42,387 nucleotides of DNA, taken from NCBI GenBank assembly GCA_002404795.1, contig DHKK01000074.1, positions 1-42,387 of the forward strand, in the 5' to 3' direction. This DNA is from Clostridiales bacterium UBA4696 (lineage in GTDB: Bacteria; Bacillota; Clostridia; Oscillospirales; Oscillospiraceae). The position numbers were made by a program, and so were the translations under genes. Below the pieces are notes generated by a model that saw nothing but the letters and a program-made list of their open reading frames with translations, made no database searches and had not been told where the DNA came from. Of the stretch, positions 6,237 through 13,997 are shown piece after piece; the stretch's first letter is position 1, and each line of letters opens with the position of its first letter.

Positions 6237-6693
6237 AGTTTATATCCCGTTTGAGTGCCGGGTATCGATCTTCTTCCCGGCCGGGCACGTTGAGTGCGAT
6301 TTCTGCCCGCTGCTGCAGACGTACAGCAGACGACAGTGTATGCGGACGTGGGAACTGATCCCGGCATGGCAAAAGCGCGGGCACTATTGCCCGCTGGAGA
6401 TACCCGGAGAACTGCTCACAGACACGGCCACGGGCTATCAGGGCGCAGCCTCGGCCACCGGCGATCTGGGCGCAGCCTCGGCCACCGGCAAAGCCGGTGT
6501 AGCCCTTGCGTCTGGTCTCGCGTGCAAAGCAATGGGCGCGCTTGGCTGCGTAATCTGCTGCGTCGAACGCGGCGGATGGGATGGAGATACATATCCAATC
6601 ATTGCTGTAAAGGCGGCAATCGTCGACGGCGAGAAAATCAAGGCCGATACTTGGTATCACCTGAAAAACGGCGAATTTGTGGAGGTAGAGTAA
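6226..6693 (+). CDS. Zinc-type domain fused to TG-x2-GAASA repeat (DUF7666-like) protein
   Basis: 155 aa. ATG 6226, preceded by GAGAGGG; a TTG five codons earlier is also open. The N-terminal half has C-x2-C (CDFCPLL), SRRQC and a GHYCPLE motif, typical of a small phage zinc domain. The C-terminal half has repeats TGYQGAASA, TGDLGAASATG and GKAGVALASG, then a conserved end (IIAVKAAIVDGEKIKADTWY). The second half resembles the family I know as DUF7666, a likely repeat beta-roll. Function unknown; the fusion is notable. Confidence 0.7.
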   Translation: MRDEVYIPFECRVSIFFPAGHVECDFCPLLQTYSRRQCMRTWELIPAWQKRGHYCPLEIPGELLTDTATGYQGAASATGDLGAASATGKAGVALASGLACKAMGALGCVICCVERGGWDGDTYPIIAVKAAIVDGEKIKADTWYHLKNGEFVEVE

Positions 6694-7635
6694 ATGGCGA
6701 TCAAAAAACCCGCTGAATTGGACTTCAGCGACAAGAAATTTATGTGCATCATTTCCGGGCAGCCCGGATTGGGCAAGACAACACTGGCGCTTTCGGCCCC
6801 GAAGCCGTTTCTGTTCGATACGGACAACGGCATCGCTCGCGTCCGTCCGGAACAGCGCAGCGTGACGTCCGTGCTGGAGTCCTACGAAGAAATGCTTGGC
6901 GATATGGATTCTGAAGAATACAAGGCGGCTGAATCCGTCGTGATCGACACCGGCGGTATGCTGGTGCAGCTTATGAAGGATTGGGCAAAGAAGCAGGACA
7001 GTAAGGCCGCGAAGGATGGCCGCGCCATGTACGGCGTGATCAAGGCCGAATTTGACCGGCTGTGCTATCAGATCCGCGCAAAGGATCGGAAGCACCTGAT
7101 CGTCGTGTTCCACACGACGGAACAGCAGAAGGGCGACACCATTCAGACGCGCCTTTCCTGCGAGGGCGGAGCAAAGGATATCGTCTGGACGCCTGCGGAC
7201 TTTGGTGGCTACATGTTCATGATGGGCAATAAGCGCATGATCGGCTTTACGCCGACAGATGAATACTTTGCAAAGGGCTGCTTCGGTGTGCGCGGTGTGA
7301 TGCAGTTGCCGGAGCTCAAGCCCGGCCAGAAGTCCACGTTCCTGACAGACCTGTTCCGCAAGGCACAGGAGGACATTAACGCGCAGGCCGCGATCTACAG
7401 CGGTGAGAAAGCGGCTTACGATGCAGCAATGAAATCCGGTCGCGCCTTTATCGCCCTTGTCGGGGATCCGGAAACAGCAATCAAAGCCCGCGAAGGGCTT
7501 GCAAAGATCGAGCATTCGCTAACAAGCGCGGCAGAACTTGGCGCAGAGTTTAAGCGCAAATGCAAGGATATTGGACTGAAATACGACAAGAAGGCAGGAA
7601 CCTATGTATTGGTTGACACAAAGCCTTCTGAGTAG
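6694..7635 (+). CDS. Sak4-like RecA-fold ATPase (AAA_24), recombination mediator
   Basis: 313 aa. Walker A GQPGLGKT at residues 22-29; Walker B-like strand SVVIDTGG (about 85-92). An HLIVVFHTTEQQ strand (sensor-like) follows, then a long C-terminal helical part. This is the phage nucleotide-binding protein family linked to Sak4 single-strand annealing. It is followed directly by a nuclease and an SSB-like protein, the expected recombination set. GGAGG 11 bases before ATG 6694. Overlaps the nuclease by 32 bp. Confidence 0.85.
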   Translation: MAIKKPAELDFSDKKFMCIISGQPGLGKTTLALSAPKPFLFDTDNGIARVRPEQRSVTSVLESYEEMLGDMDSEEYKAAESVVIDTGGMLVQLMKDWAKKQDSKAAKDGRAMYGVIKAEFDRLCYQIRAKDRKHLIVVFHTTEQQKGDTIQTRLSCEGGAKDIVWTPADFGGYMFMMGNKRMIGFTPTDEYFAKGCFGVRGVMQLPELKPGQKSTFLTDLFRKAQEDINAQAAIYSGEKAAYDAAMKSGRAFIALVGDPETAIKAREGLAKIEHSLTSAAELGAEFKRKCKDIGLKYDKKAGTYVLVDTKPSE

Positions 7636-8233
7636 CTGGCAACACTTTCTTGACGCAGATGATGTATATGCAGACGCGGCTCTGTCTTCCTTTCTCTCCA
7701 CGCTCCGGCGTGAAGAGAAGGAGACGACCCCGGCTATGCAGGCGGGCATTGACTTCGAAGCGGCGATTAACAGCGCAGTTGTTGACGTACCGGTCGAGCC
7801 GGTCGGCACGAAATATGACCAAGCTGTAGCAAAGTTTTCCCGTATCTGCGCGGGCGGTCAGCCGCAAGTGCCGGTTGCAGGGAAACTGCATGTATCGGGC
7901 TTGGATTTCCAGCTTTACGGCGTCTGCGACTATGTAAAGGCTGGCGTGATCTACGATATCAAGCGCGTGCAGCGGTACGAATACGGCAAGTATCTGCACA
8001 GCCCGCAGCATCCGATGTATCTGCATCTGCTCCCCGGCGCATCAAAATTTACATATCTGATCTTCGACGGCTCGAATACTTACGTGGAGACGTACCGGCG
8101 CGGAGATTTTGAGCCGATCGAAGAGACAATCAACCGCTTTATCAACTGGCTGATGGGAAACGGCTATCTTAACGACTATTTTACACATTGGGAAATGAAC
8201 GACGAAAGGATGGAAAAAGTAGATGGGATTTAA
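7604..8233 (+). CDS. PD-(D/E)XK nuclease (RecB/Cas4-like), recombination
   Basis: 209 aa. The core is VCDYVKAGVIYDIKRV (about residues 106-121), where D and D-x-K match the metal and lysine positions of the fold, followed by HPMYLHLL (a Q/Y-motif-like helix). Upstream helices carry E residues that could complete the site. It starts within the ATPase gene (ATG 7604) and overlaps the DUF669 gene by 11 bp. Likely processes DNA ends for the Sak4-like protein. Confidence 0.8.
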   Translation: MYWLTQSLLSSWQHFLDADDVYADAALSSFLSTLRREEKETTPAMQAGIDFEAAINSAVVDVPVEPVGTKYDQAVAKFSRICAGGQPQVPVAGKLHVSGLDFQLYGVCDYVKAGVIYDIKRVQRYEYGKYLHSPQHPMYLHLLPGASKFTYLIFDGSNTYVETYRRGDFEPIEETINRFINWLMGNGYLNDYFTHWEMNDERMEKVDGI

Positions 8234-8678
8234 GGCAGTGAAGAACGATGGCGGGCTGATGAAGCCCGGCGATTACGAGGTTTATCTGAAATCATGCGGC
8301 TACAGTCTGACGAAAAACAACAACGAATGCATTAAGTTTGATTTCGTTGTCCGCGAGGATGTGGAGCAGGAATACCAGAAGAAACACATCTTCAAAAATT
8401 TCTGGCCTGACCGTGATACTGGCGAGTACGACGCTGATAAGATCGGCAAGTATGCCAACGCGCTTGGCATTGAGCCGGGAACGGATTTCGAGCTTGACGA
8501 TCTGGTAGGCCGCAACTGCATCCTGCATATGGAGCCGTTTGAGGGCAATGACGGCGTGATGCGTGACTGCATCCGGTATCTCAAGCCGAGCAAGGCAGAA
8601 TCCTTTGTGACGGCTGCACCGGCCAGCCCGGCAGATTTCCAGCAGCTCGACGAGAACGACGACGATCTTCCGTTCTGA
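8223..8678 (+). CDS. DUF669 single-strand-DNA-binding-like protein
   Basis: 151 aa. A beta-rich domain (GDYEVYLKSCGYS, CIKFDFVVR, HIFKNFW) as in DUF669, then a low-complexity Ala/Pro linker. It ends ENDDDLPF, closely like the SSB C-terminal tip DDDIPF, which recruits replication proteins. Inference: it coats single strands and recruits partners. Stop is ten bases before the replication gene. Confidence 0.8.
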   Translation: MGFKAVKNDGGLMKPGDYEVYLKSCGYSLTKNNNECIKFDFVVREDVEQEYQKKHIFKNFWPDRDTGEYDADKIGKYANALGIEPGTDFELDDLVGRNCILHMEPFEGNDGVMRDCIRYLKPSKAESFVTAAPASPADFQQLDENDDDLPF

Positions 8679-8688
8679 GGGCTGAAAT

Positions 8689-9600
8689 ATGCCGAACAGA
8701 ATTATCCGGGAAAGCATCTGCACAAGCGATAGCGTAGACAAACTTTCGTGGTTTGAAGAAGTTCTGTTTTATCGGCTCATTGTAAACTGTGATGATTTCG
8801 GACGCTTTGATGGGAGGGCGGCGGTCGTAAAGAACCGCCTCTTCCCGCTAAAGGAAAACCTCACGCTCAAAACTGTAGAAAACGCTCTTCATGGGCTGGC
8901 GAGTGCTGGATTGATTGCTCTGTATGTGTTTGAGGGCAAACGCTTCCTTTACCTACCAACATGGGGCAAGTATCAGACGCAGCGTGCGAAAGTAAGCAAA
9001 TTTCCTTCACCTGATGACGGGAACCAATCGGATGAAATCATTTGCAAGCAAATGCATGCAGATGTTCCCGTATTCGAGAATCGAGAATCGGGAATCGAAT
9101 TCGCTATTCGAGATGCGGAAGATAGCGCGGAGCCGCAAGCGGCGTCCACGCCACCGGCAATCTCTCTGCCGCTGAATGACGGAACGGAATATCCCGTTTC
9201 CGTGGAGCAATGCCAGGAATGGGCGGGCTTGTACCCTGCTGTCGACGTGATACAGCAGCTGCGGAACATGAGGGGCTGGTTGGATGCAAATCCGGCCAAA
9301 CGGAAGACAAAACGCGGAATCAATGCGTTTATCGTCCGTTGGCTGGCAAAAGAACAGGACAAAGGCGGCACGCAGGCGGCGCAGTATAACCACGCTGCAA
9401 AGCCCGGCTACGGCGTGCAGGGCCACCATGACCCGTTGAATCCGCTGGAAGAGGCTGCAATCAACAGGCTGTTTGAGAAGCCGCCGAAGGGCGCGGAGAA
9501 AATGCGACACGGGGTGCAGATGCACAACGACGAGCTGTCAGCGTTCCAGCAGGCGGCAATAGACCGAATGCTTGCGGAAGACAAGGAGGATGAGACATGA
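8689..9600 (+). CDS. Replication initiator (replisome organiser)
   Basis: 303 aa. The N-terminal winged-helix half (NRIIRESICTSDSVDKLSWF, VLFYRLIVNCDDFGRFDGR) matches the conserved start of Gram-positive phage replication proteins. The middle has a linker and contains iteron-coded repeats (about residues 129-138). The C-terminal domain (about 160-225) ends in a coiled region with INAFIVRWLAKE. A repeated motif, L-x4-AAI-x-R, occurs near 247 and 293. The origin probably lies inside the gene, as with lambda O. Confidence 0.8.
   Translation: MPNRIIRESICTSDSVDKLSWFEEVLFYRLIVNCDDFGRFDGRAAVVKNRLFPLKENLTLKTVENALHGLASAGLIALYVFEGKRFLYLPTWGKYQTQRAKVSKFPSPDDGNQSDEIICKQMHADVPVFENRESGIEFAIRDAEDSAEPQAASTPPAISLPLNDGTEYPVSVEQCQEWAGLYPAVDVIQQLRNMRGWLDANPAKRKTKRGINAFIVRWLAKEQDKGGTQAAQYNHAAKPGYGVQGHHDPLNPLEEAAINRLFEKPPKGAEKMRHGVQMHNDELSAFQQAAIDRMLAEDKEDET
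9074..9101. repeat. Iterons: candidate phage replication origin
   Basis: Four tandem 7-bp units TCGAGAA, TCGAGAA, TCGGGAA, TCGAATT, then a further TCGAGAT at 9109. They sit inside the replication initiator gene. This is the classical site for an initiator-bound origin. Confidence 0.6.
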
Positions 9601-9767
9601 GATTTGTCTGCGACTGCTGCCACGACCTGACGAACATCGAGGCAGACCGGATGGAGATCCGGGACGACAAGCTGATGGCCTACAACCGCGGGCGGCTGGT
9701 CTACGTGGCGGATCTTGGCCAGATCATGCTGGCGAAGCTGACGCCGGGGAGGGAGGAGGCAAAATGA
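9597..9767 (+). CDS. Small protein with N-terminal CDCC motif
   Basis: 56 aa. ATG 9597 overlaps the preceding stop (ATGA). It starts MRFVCDCCHDLTNIEADRME and has a basic middle. The C-terminal GREEAK end codes for the GGGAGGAGG ribosome site of the next gene, which also overlaps by 4 bp. Function unknown. Confidence 0.65.
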   Translation: MRFVCDCCHDLTNIEADRMEIRDDKLMAYNRGRLVYVADLGQIMLAKLTPGREEAK

Positions 9768-10891
9768 AAGAGAATGTGCTGGAGCGAAATGCAAGGCTGG
9801 ATACCGAACGGAAGATTGCGGATTTTCGAGTAAAACAGCAGATGGATTATGAGTTCAAGGTGAAATACGCCAAAATCCGCGCATGGGAATTCTACGATCA
9901 CCCAGACGTTGCAGGTAGCTGCTACGTAGCTGTCGGCGGGCTGGATTCCATCACGCTGCTCCTGTTCCTTCGCAGCATCGGTATTGATGTGCCTGCCATC
10001 TCGGTATCGTCGCTTGAGGATAAAAGCATTCAGCTGATTCACAAGCAACTCGGCGTGAAGCCGCTGAAACCGCTGAAAAGCAAAGTGGAAGTGCTGCGGG
10101 AGTACGGATGGCCGGTGATCTCCAAGGAAGTTGCGGGGAAAATCTCGCTTTTGCAAAATCCAAGCGAGAAAAACGCAACGGTACGCCATGCGATCATCAC
10201 TGGGGAAACAGGGGCTTACGGCGGGTTCCGCACGGGGACGCGGATGAAGCTGGCGCAAAAATGGCTGGAGATCTTCGGCGGATACGAAAATGAGAATGAG
10301 GGCGTTAGCTACAAAACGCCGGATTTTCTCGTATCGGATAAGTGCTGCTATTACCTGAAAGAAAAGCCTTGCAGCGATTATGCCAAAGAAACCGGAAGCT
10401 TCCCGTATATGGGCCTGATGGCGTCCGAAGGAGGGCGCAGGCAGAAAGCGTTGATGATGCACGGGTGCAACTACATATCGCCGGGAACGAAACGCAGCTG
10501 CCCATTCGCGATTTTTTCGCGGCAGGATCTTTTGCAGCTTGCGCTGGATTTGCAGGTTCCGGTGCCGGAAATCTACGGAGAGATCGTGCGCGACGCATAC
10601 GGAACACTCAGGACGACAAAAGCACAGAGAACCGGGTGCTCCATGTGCGGGTTCGGCGTGCACATGGAAAAACGCCCACACCGGTTCGACCGGCTGTGGG
10701 AGCGGAATCCAAAGGAGTGGGAAATGTGGATGAATCACGTAATGCAGGATGATCGCGGGAACTGGTACGGCTGGGGCCGGGCGCTGGACTACATCGGCGT
10801 CGAGTGGCGGGATCCGGAAGCCGCGCTGTTAAATCCGGATGAACTGCCCGGCCAGATGATTTTTGATGGAATGGAGGAGGATACGTTATGA
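9764..10891 (+). CDS. PAPS-reductase-like PP-loop protein with altered loop
   Basis: 375 aa. The PP-loop, usually SGGKDS, reads VGGLDS (about 64-69: AVGGLDSITLL), so the usual lysine is Leu. A PP-loop ATPase fold follows. CGFG near the C terminus, in the region GCSMCGFGVHMEKRPHRF (about 307-324), and multiple Cys residues suggest a metal site. Phage members of this family often sit in early operons without sulphate assimilation genes; their job is unknown, and nucleic-acid modification or counter-defence are possible. Overlaps both neighbours by 4 bp. Confidence 0.75.
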   Translation: MKENVLERNARLDTERKIADFRVKQQMDYEFKVKYAKIRAWEFYDHPDVAGSCYVAVGGLDSITLLLFLRSIGIDVPAISVSSLEDKSIQLIHKQLGVKPLKPLKSKVEVLREYGWPVISKEVAGKISLLQNPSEKNATVRHAIITGETGAYGGFRTGTRMKLAQKWLEIFGGYENENEGVSYKTPDFLVSDKCCYYLKEKPCSDYAKETGSFPYMGLMASEGGRRQKALMMHGCNYISPGTKRSCPFAIFSRQDLLQLALDLQVPVPEIYGEIVRDAYGTLRTTKAQRTGCSMCGFGVHMEKRPHRFDRLWERNPKEWEMWMNHVMQDDRGNWYGWGRALDYIGVEWRDPEAALLNPDELPGQMIFDGMEEDTL

Positions 10892-11280
10892 CGGATCAAG
10901 AGATCGTGCAGGCGCTGCGGTGCTGCGCAGAGGGCGATTGCAAAGACTGCGCCATGCATGAGGATAAGCAGCGCTGCCAAGAGAATTTATTGGCCAAAGC
11001 CGCTGAAGCCATCGAGCGCCTGACCGCCGAGAACGCGGCGCTGCGGGGGCAGGTGCCGCAGTGGATCAGCGTGGAGGACAGGCTGCCGGAAGCGTGGAAA
11101 AACGAAGACGACGTACTTGTGAATTACATGATTTACAGTCCGTACTTTGGCGTTGACGTTGGAAACTATCATAAGGAGGCCGGGACGTGGCTGTGCATGG
11201 CCTTGCCGTGCACCGTTACCCACTGGATGCCGCTGCCGGGAGCGCCGGAGGAAGGAGACAAGCATGGAGCGACTGACTGA
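10888..11280 (+). CDS. DUF551-type early protein
   Basis: 130 aa. The N-terminal helix pair has CCAEGDCKDC (about 12-21), a likely zinc knuckle. A coiled stretch (AAEAIERLTAENAAL) leads to the DUF551 core (WISVEDRLPEAWKNEDDVLV, TVTHWMPLPGAPE). DUF551 is widespread in phages with no settled function. The overlaps with both neighbours place it in the early operon. Confidence 0.8.
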   Translation: MTDQEIVQALRCCAEGDCKDCAMHEDKQRCQENLLAKAAEAIERLTAENAALRGQVPQWISVEDRLPEAWKNEDDVLVNYMIYSPYFGVDVGNYHKEAGTWLCMALPCTVTHWMPLPGAPEEGDKHGATD

Positions 11281-11713
11281 AAAGCATTATCTGGCGGAAG
11301 ACCACTACATGAAATGCTCTGAAGACTGCAACGTGGATATGGATTGCGTGGATTGCCCTGCGCTTGGCGAGCTGATTGAGCGCCTCGCGGCCTACGAGGA
11401 CATTGCCGAGCTGTGCGGCGGCCTTGACCGCCTCCGCGAGCTTACCGAGGCCGACAAGGCCGGGCGGTGCGTCGTGCTGCCGTGCAAGGTGGGGGAAAAG
11501 ATATACTACCTCAACGGGAAGTACATCATCGAAGTCGAAGCGGTGGGCTACAAGGTCGACGAGACCGGCGCGTGGCTATTCATCGGGGAGACCTACAACC
11601 CGGAGACCAACAGGGCCTATCATTGCGATCTGGAGACAGAGAGGATCGGCAAAACCGTATTTTTCACCCGCGAGGAAGCCGAGCGAGCGATGGAGGGCAA
11701 GAAGGATGGCTGA
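11264..11713 (+). CDS. Hypothetical early protein with Cys cluster
   Basis: 149 aa. ATG 11264 has AAGGAGACAAGC upstream. CSEDCNVDMDCVDCPAL (about 18-34) could bind zinc. A leucine-rich LGELIERLAAYED helix follows, then a beta-rich part, VLPCKVGEKIYYLNG onward. A common small phage protein with an XtrA/DUF-like beta-barrel look; family not named. Confidence 0.7.
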   Translation: MERLTEKHYLAEDHYMKCSEDCNVDMDCVDCPALGELIERLAAYEDIAELCGGLDRLRELTEADKAGRCVVLPCKVGEKIYYLNGKYIIEVEAVGYKVDETGAWLFIGETYNPETNRAYHCDLETERIGKTVFFTREEAERAMEGKKDG

Positions 11714-11996
11714 TTATATCAAGCGCGAGGATGTTATGAACGCTTTATTTGCACAGGAAATGTGCTACGCCCCGGTGCAGCTGGAGATTGTAAAGGCGCT
11801 GCCCGCCGCCGACGTTGCGCCGGTGGTGCATGGGCGGTGGCATCTACTTGACGATTGCGCAAACGCTGGGTTGTATTGCTCGGCTTGCGGCAGAAGAGTC
11901 CACCGTGAGGAATTCGCGTACAAAAAGCTGAGATCGAAGTATTGCCCGCACTGCGGCGCGCGGATGGACGGCTGGATGGAGGACGCAGAAAAATGA
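11706..11996 (+). CDS. Zinc-ribbon early protein
   Basis: 96 aa. ATG 11706. The N-terminal helix is IKREDVMNALFAQ; PVVHGRW then begins a zinc ribbon: CSACGRRV (about 58-65) and CPHCGARM (about 79-86), C-x2-C ... C-x2-C. This is a very common small phage protein. DNA or RNA binding is likely; no specific role known. Confidence 0.75.
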   Translation: MADYIKREDVMNALFAQEMCYAPVQLEIVKALPAADVAPVVHGRWHLLDDCANAGLYCSACGRRVHREEFAYKKLRSKYCPHCGARMDGWMEDAEK

Positions 11997-12526
11997 ACAT
12001 CACACTTTTGAAGTACCCTACCGATGAAGACTGGGCGTTTGCCAAGCAATGCGCCTTAGTCACCATCGGCAAGGAGATGAAGACAGCCCCGGACATGGCG
12101 TGGAAACACTCCATCCTCCGGGCGCGGCACAGCCCGATCCGGACGCTGCAGTTTGCGTTTTATCTCGAGGGCGTGCCGTATTGGGTAAGCACGCATCTGG
12201 CCCGCCACGTCCACGCGCAGCCGTTTATCCGCAGCCAGCGCAACGACCGGCAGAGCGAATACGACCGGAACGCAGCACGGCAGGACGCACCCGTGGACAT
12301 GATCTGGTACATGAACGCAGAAGAGCTGATGACGATCGTGGAGAAGCGAATGTGCTATCTGGCGGCGCTCGAGACACGCGACGTTGCTTTGGTGATACGC
12401 AAGCTGGTGCTCGAGCAGTGCCCGGAGTTCCACGACCTTCTGGAACCGCCCTGCACGCGGATGCGGACCTGCAGGGAGATGTACCCGTGCAAATACTCGC
12501 ACGTTCTGACATGGAGGCCCGACTAA
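11993..12526 (+). CDS. ThyX-like flavin-dependent thymidylate synthase, atypical
   Basis: 177 aa. The ThyX signature RHR-x7-S-x-R is present as RHV-x7-SQR (RHVHAQPFIRSQR), so the second Arg is Val. ILRARHSPIRTLQF upstream matches the usual H-S-P substrate-binding region. Shorter than typical ThyX (about 220-250 aa). It may be a dTMP or modified-pyrimidine synthase, or have lost activity. ATG 11993 overlaps the previous stop by 4 bp. Confidence 0.75.
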   Translation: MNITLLKYPTDEDWAFAKQCALVTIGKEMKTAPDMAWKHSILRARHSPIRTLQFAFYLEGVPYWVSTHLARHVHAQPFIRSQRNDRQSEYDRNAARQDAPVDMIWYMNAEELMTIVEKRMCYLAALETRDVALVIRKLVLEQCPEFHDLLEPPCTRMRTCREMYPCKYSHVLTWRPD

Positions 12527-12697
12527 ATGCCTGAACTGACATATATGGACTGTTGGCATTATATCGCCCCTCTGATCCCTGTGCAGAGCGGGACGGTATC
12601 AGTGGAGATATACACGATGGTATTCTGCGCACTGAGAGATGCGGAAGATCGCAGGCGGAAGGAGGAAAAGCAAAATGGGCGTGATCCTCGCGATTGA
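12527..12697 (+). CDS. Small hypothetical protein overlapping the resolvase start
   Basis: 56 aa. ATG follows the ThyX stop with no gap. MPELTYMDCWHYIAPLIPVQ is hydrophobic and aromatic; the end is very basic (DRRRKEEKQNGRDP). It overlaps the RuvC-like gene by 23 bp. No family recognised; it may be a real coupled gene because it sits exactly between stop and start. Confidence 0.5.
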   Translation: MPELTYMDCWHYIAPLIPVQSGTVSVEIYTMVFCALRDAEDRRRKEEKQNGRDPRD

Positions 12698-13184
12698 CCC
12701 CGGCAATACCCAATCCGGCTATGTCATCGTTGAGCATGACGGCGAGGAGATCCGAAGCGTGTTGGATGCCGGAAAGATCGACAACGAAGAACTGCGGCAT
12801 AGGCTGCCAGAGATGGTCTACGGTCAAGGATATGATACTGTTATCGAGATGATCGCAGGCATGGGTATGGCCGTCGGTCGAGAGGTATTCGATACCTGCG
12901 TGTGGATCGGGCGATTCCAAGAAATTATTTTCCTGTCTACCGGGGATGAACCTGTAAAGATCTTCCGCCGGGAAGAAAAGCTGGATCTGTGCGGTAGCCC
13001 GAATGCCAAAGACGCCAACATCCGTCAAGCCCTCGTCGACCGCTACGCGCCTGGGCAGCCGAACTTCGGCAAGGGGACGAAAAAGGATCCCGGTTTCTTC
13101 TACGGTTTCTCTGCGGACATGTGGGCGGCTATGGCTGTTGCGGTTACATATTTTGACAGGCACATCAAGGGGGTAAAGCTGTAA
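12675..13184 (+). CDS. RuvC-like Holliday-junction resolvase
   Basis: 169 aa. RNase-H fold: first acidic residue D8 in AIDPGNTQSG, second E58 in VIEMIAGMG, and later D in AKDANIRQALVDRY and SADMWAAMAVA. It resolves junctions made during recombination and before packaging. ATG 12675 has AGGAGGAAAAGC upstream; an in-frame ATG 12 codons earlier lacks such a site. Confidence 0.8.
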   Translation: MGVILAIDPGNTQSGYVIVEHDGEEIRSVLDAGKIDNEELRHRLPEMVYGQGYDTVIEMIAGMGMAVGREVFDTCVWIGRFQEIIFLSTGDEPVKIFRREEKLDLCGSPNAKDANIRQALVDRYAPGQPNFGKGTKKDPGFFYGFSADMWAAMAVAVTYFDRHIKGVKL

Positions 13185-13519
13185 TGGCAAATATCACAGC
13201 GACCTGTCCGGTTTGTGGGAAGGTGTTTACCCGGCCCTGCAAGCCGCGACCGGATGGGCGGTATCTGTGCAGCCGGGCATGCGCCGGGGCATGGCGCAAG
13301 CTGCACCCTATCTGCCCGGGCAAGCCACGCGGCCGCGCATGGGATGAGGTGCGGATCCGAATCACGGCGGTCATCCCGGTCTATCCTGATATGCGTCCGC
13401 GCCGGGGTGCGGTGTACGATGCAGAAAAGTACAAAGACAGCAGCAACGCACCCGGCTATGTCGTGCGCGTCGGCGACAAGCGGGTATGTGTGAGGGCAAC
13501 GGAATGCAGAGAGATCTGA
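13184..13519 (+). CDS. Zinc-finger early protein
   Basis: 111 aa. CPVCGKVF (about 8-15) and CSRACAGAW (about 29-37) give a C-x2-C ... C-x3-C zinc finger near the N terminus. The rest is basic and beta-rich. The start overlaps the resolvase stop by 1 bp. HNH-like spacing is absent, so nuclease activity is not supported. Confidence 0.65.
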   Translation: MANITATCPVCGKVFTRPCKPRPDGRYLCSRACAGAWRKLHPICPGKPRGRAWDEVRIRITAVIPVYPDMRPRRGAVYDAEKYKDSSNAPGYVVRVGDKRVCVRATECREI

Positions 13520-13737
13520 AGATCAGCCCGTATTCCGCTCCGTGCGGAGACTGCCCCGAAAAAGGCTGCGGGGCAAAGCATACGACCTGCGAGGCGTACA
13601 TAGCGTTCCGGGAGGCTGTGGACGAGTACAAAAAGAGCAAGGCCGAATCCGCCGAGCGCAAAAAGGCGACGGGCAGCCTGCGTTCCAGAGTCCGGAAATA
13701 CGACAGAGCAAAACGCGAAGGGAGAGTGCATTATTGA
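13504..13737 (+). CDS. Cys-rich basic early protein
   Basis: 77 aa from ATG 13504 (GAGGG six bases upstream); an ATG six codons earlier is possible. CGDCPEKGCGAKHTTCEAY (about 15-33) is a likely zinc site. The Lys/Arg-rich helical tail suggests nucleic-acid binding. Overlaps the previous gene by 16 bp and shares one base with the next. Confidence 0.65.
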   Translation: MQRDLKISPYSAPCGDCPEKGCGAKHTTCEAYIAFREAVDEYKKSKAESAERKKATGSLRSRVRKYDRAKREGRVHY

Positions 13738-13997
13738 TGAGCGATATTACGAATGAGGCATATGCGGCATGGCTGGAAGAGACGTTGAAACTGATTTATG
13801 AGGCCAAGCCAACCGCAATTGGGATCGTAGCGGCTACGGCCACTGGCGAGACGGCCACGGGCTATTACAACGCAAGTGCGCAGGACAAGGCTGTATTTGC
13901 CCACCATATTCAAAGTGATATTGTGCTGGATATAATCAAGGCTAACGCTGTAGAGATCAAAGCCATGATGGAGGGCGCAGACGATGGAACAGATTAA
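13737..13997 (+). CDS. Small conserved early protein
   Basis: 86 aa from ATG 13737. It has ATATGETATGYYNASAQDKA (about 34-53), then a helical end (VLDIIKANAVEIKAMM). The TGETATGYY piece recalls the repeats of the 6226 protein but is not the same. Overlaps the next gene by 14 bp. Confidence 0.6.
   Translation: MSDITNEAYAAWLEETLKLIYEAKPTAIGIVAATATGETATGYYNASAQDKAVFAHHIQSDIVLDIIKANAVEIKAMMEGADDGTD

Noticed and set aside
6064..7515. Leftward 483-aa open frame
   Set aside because: Opposite several overlapping early genes with clear domains; composition and lack of a start site mark it as a shadow.
13504..13737. HNH-type nuclease near 13.2-13.7 kb
   Set aside because: Both small genes have zinc-type cysteines but no H-N-H residues.
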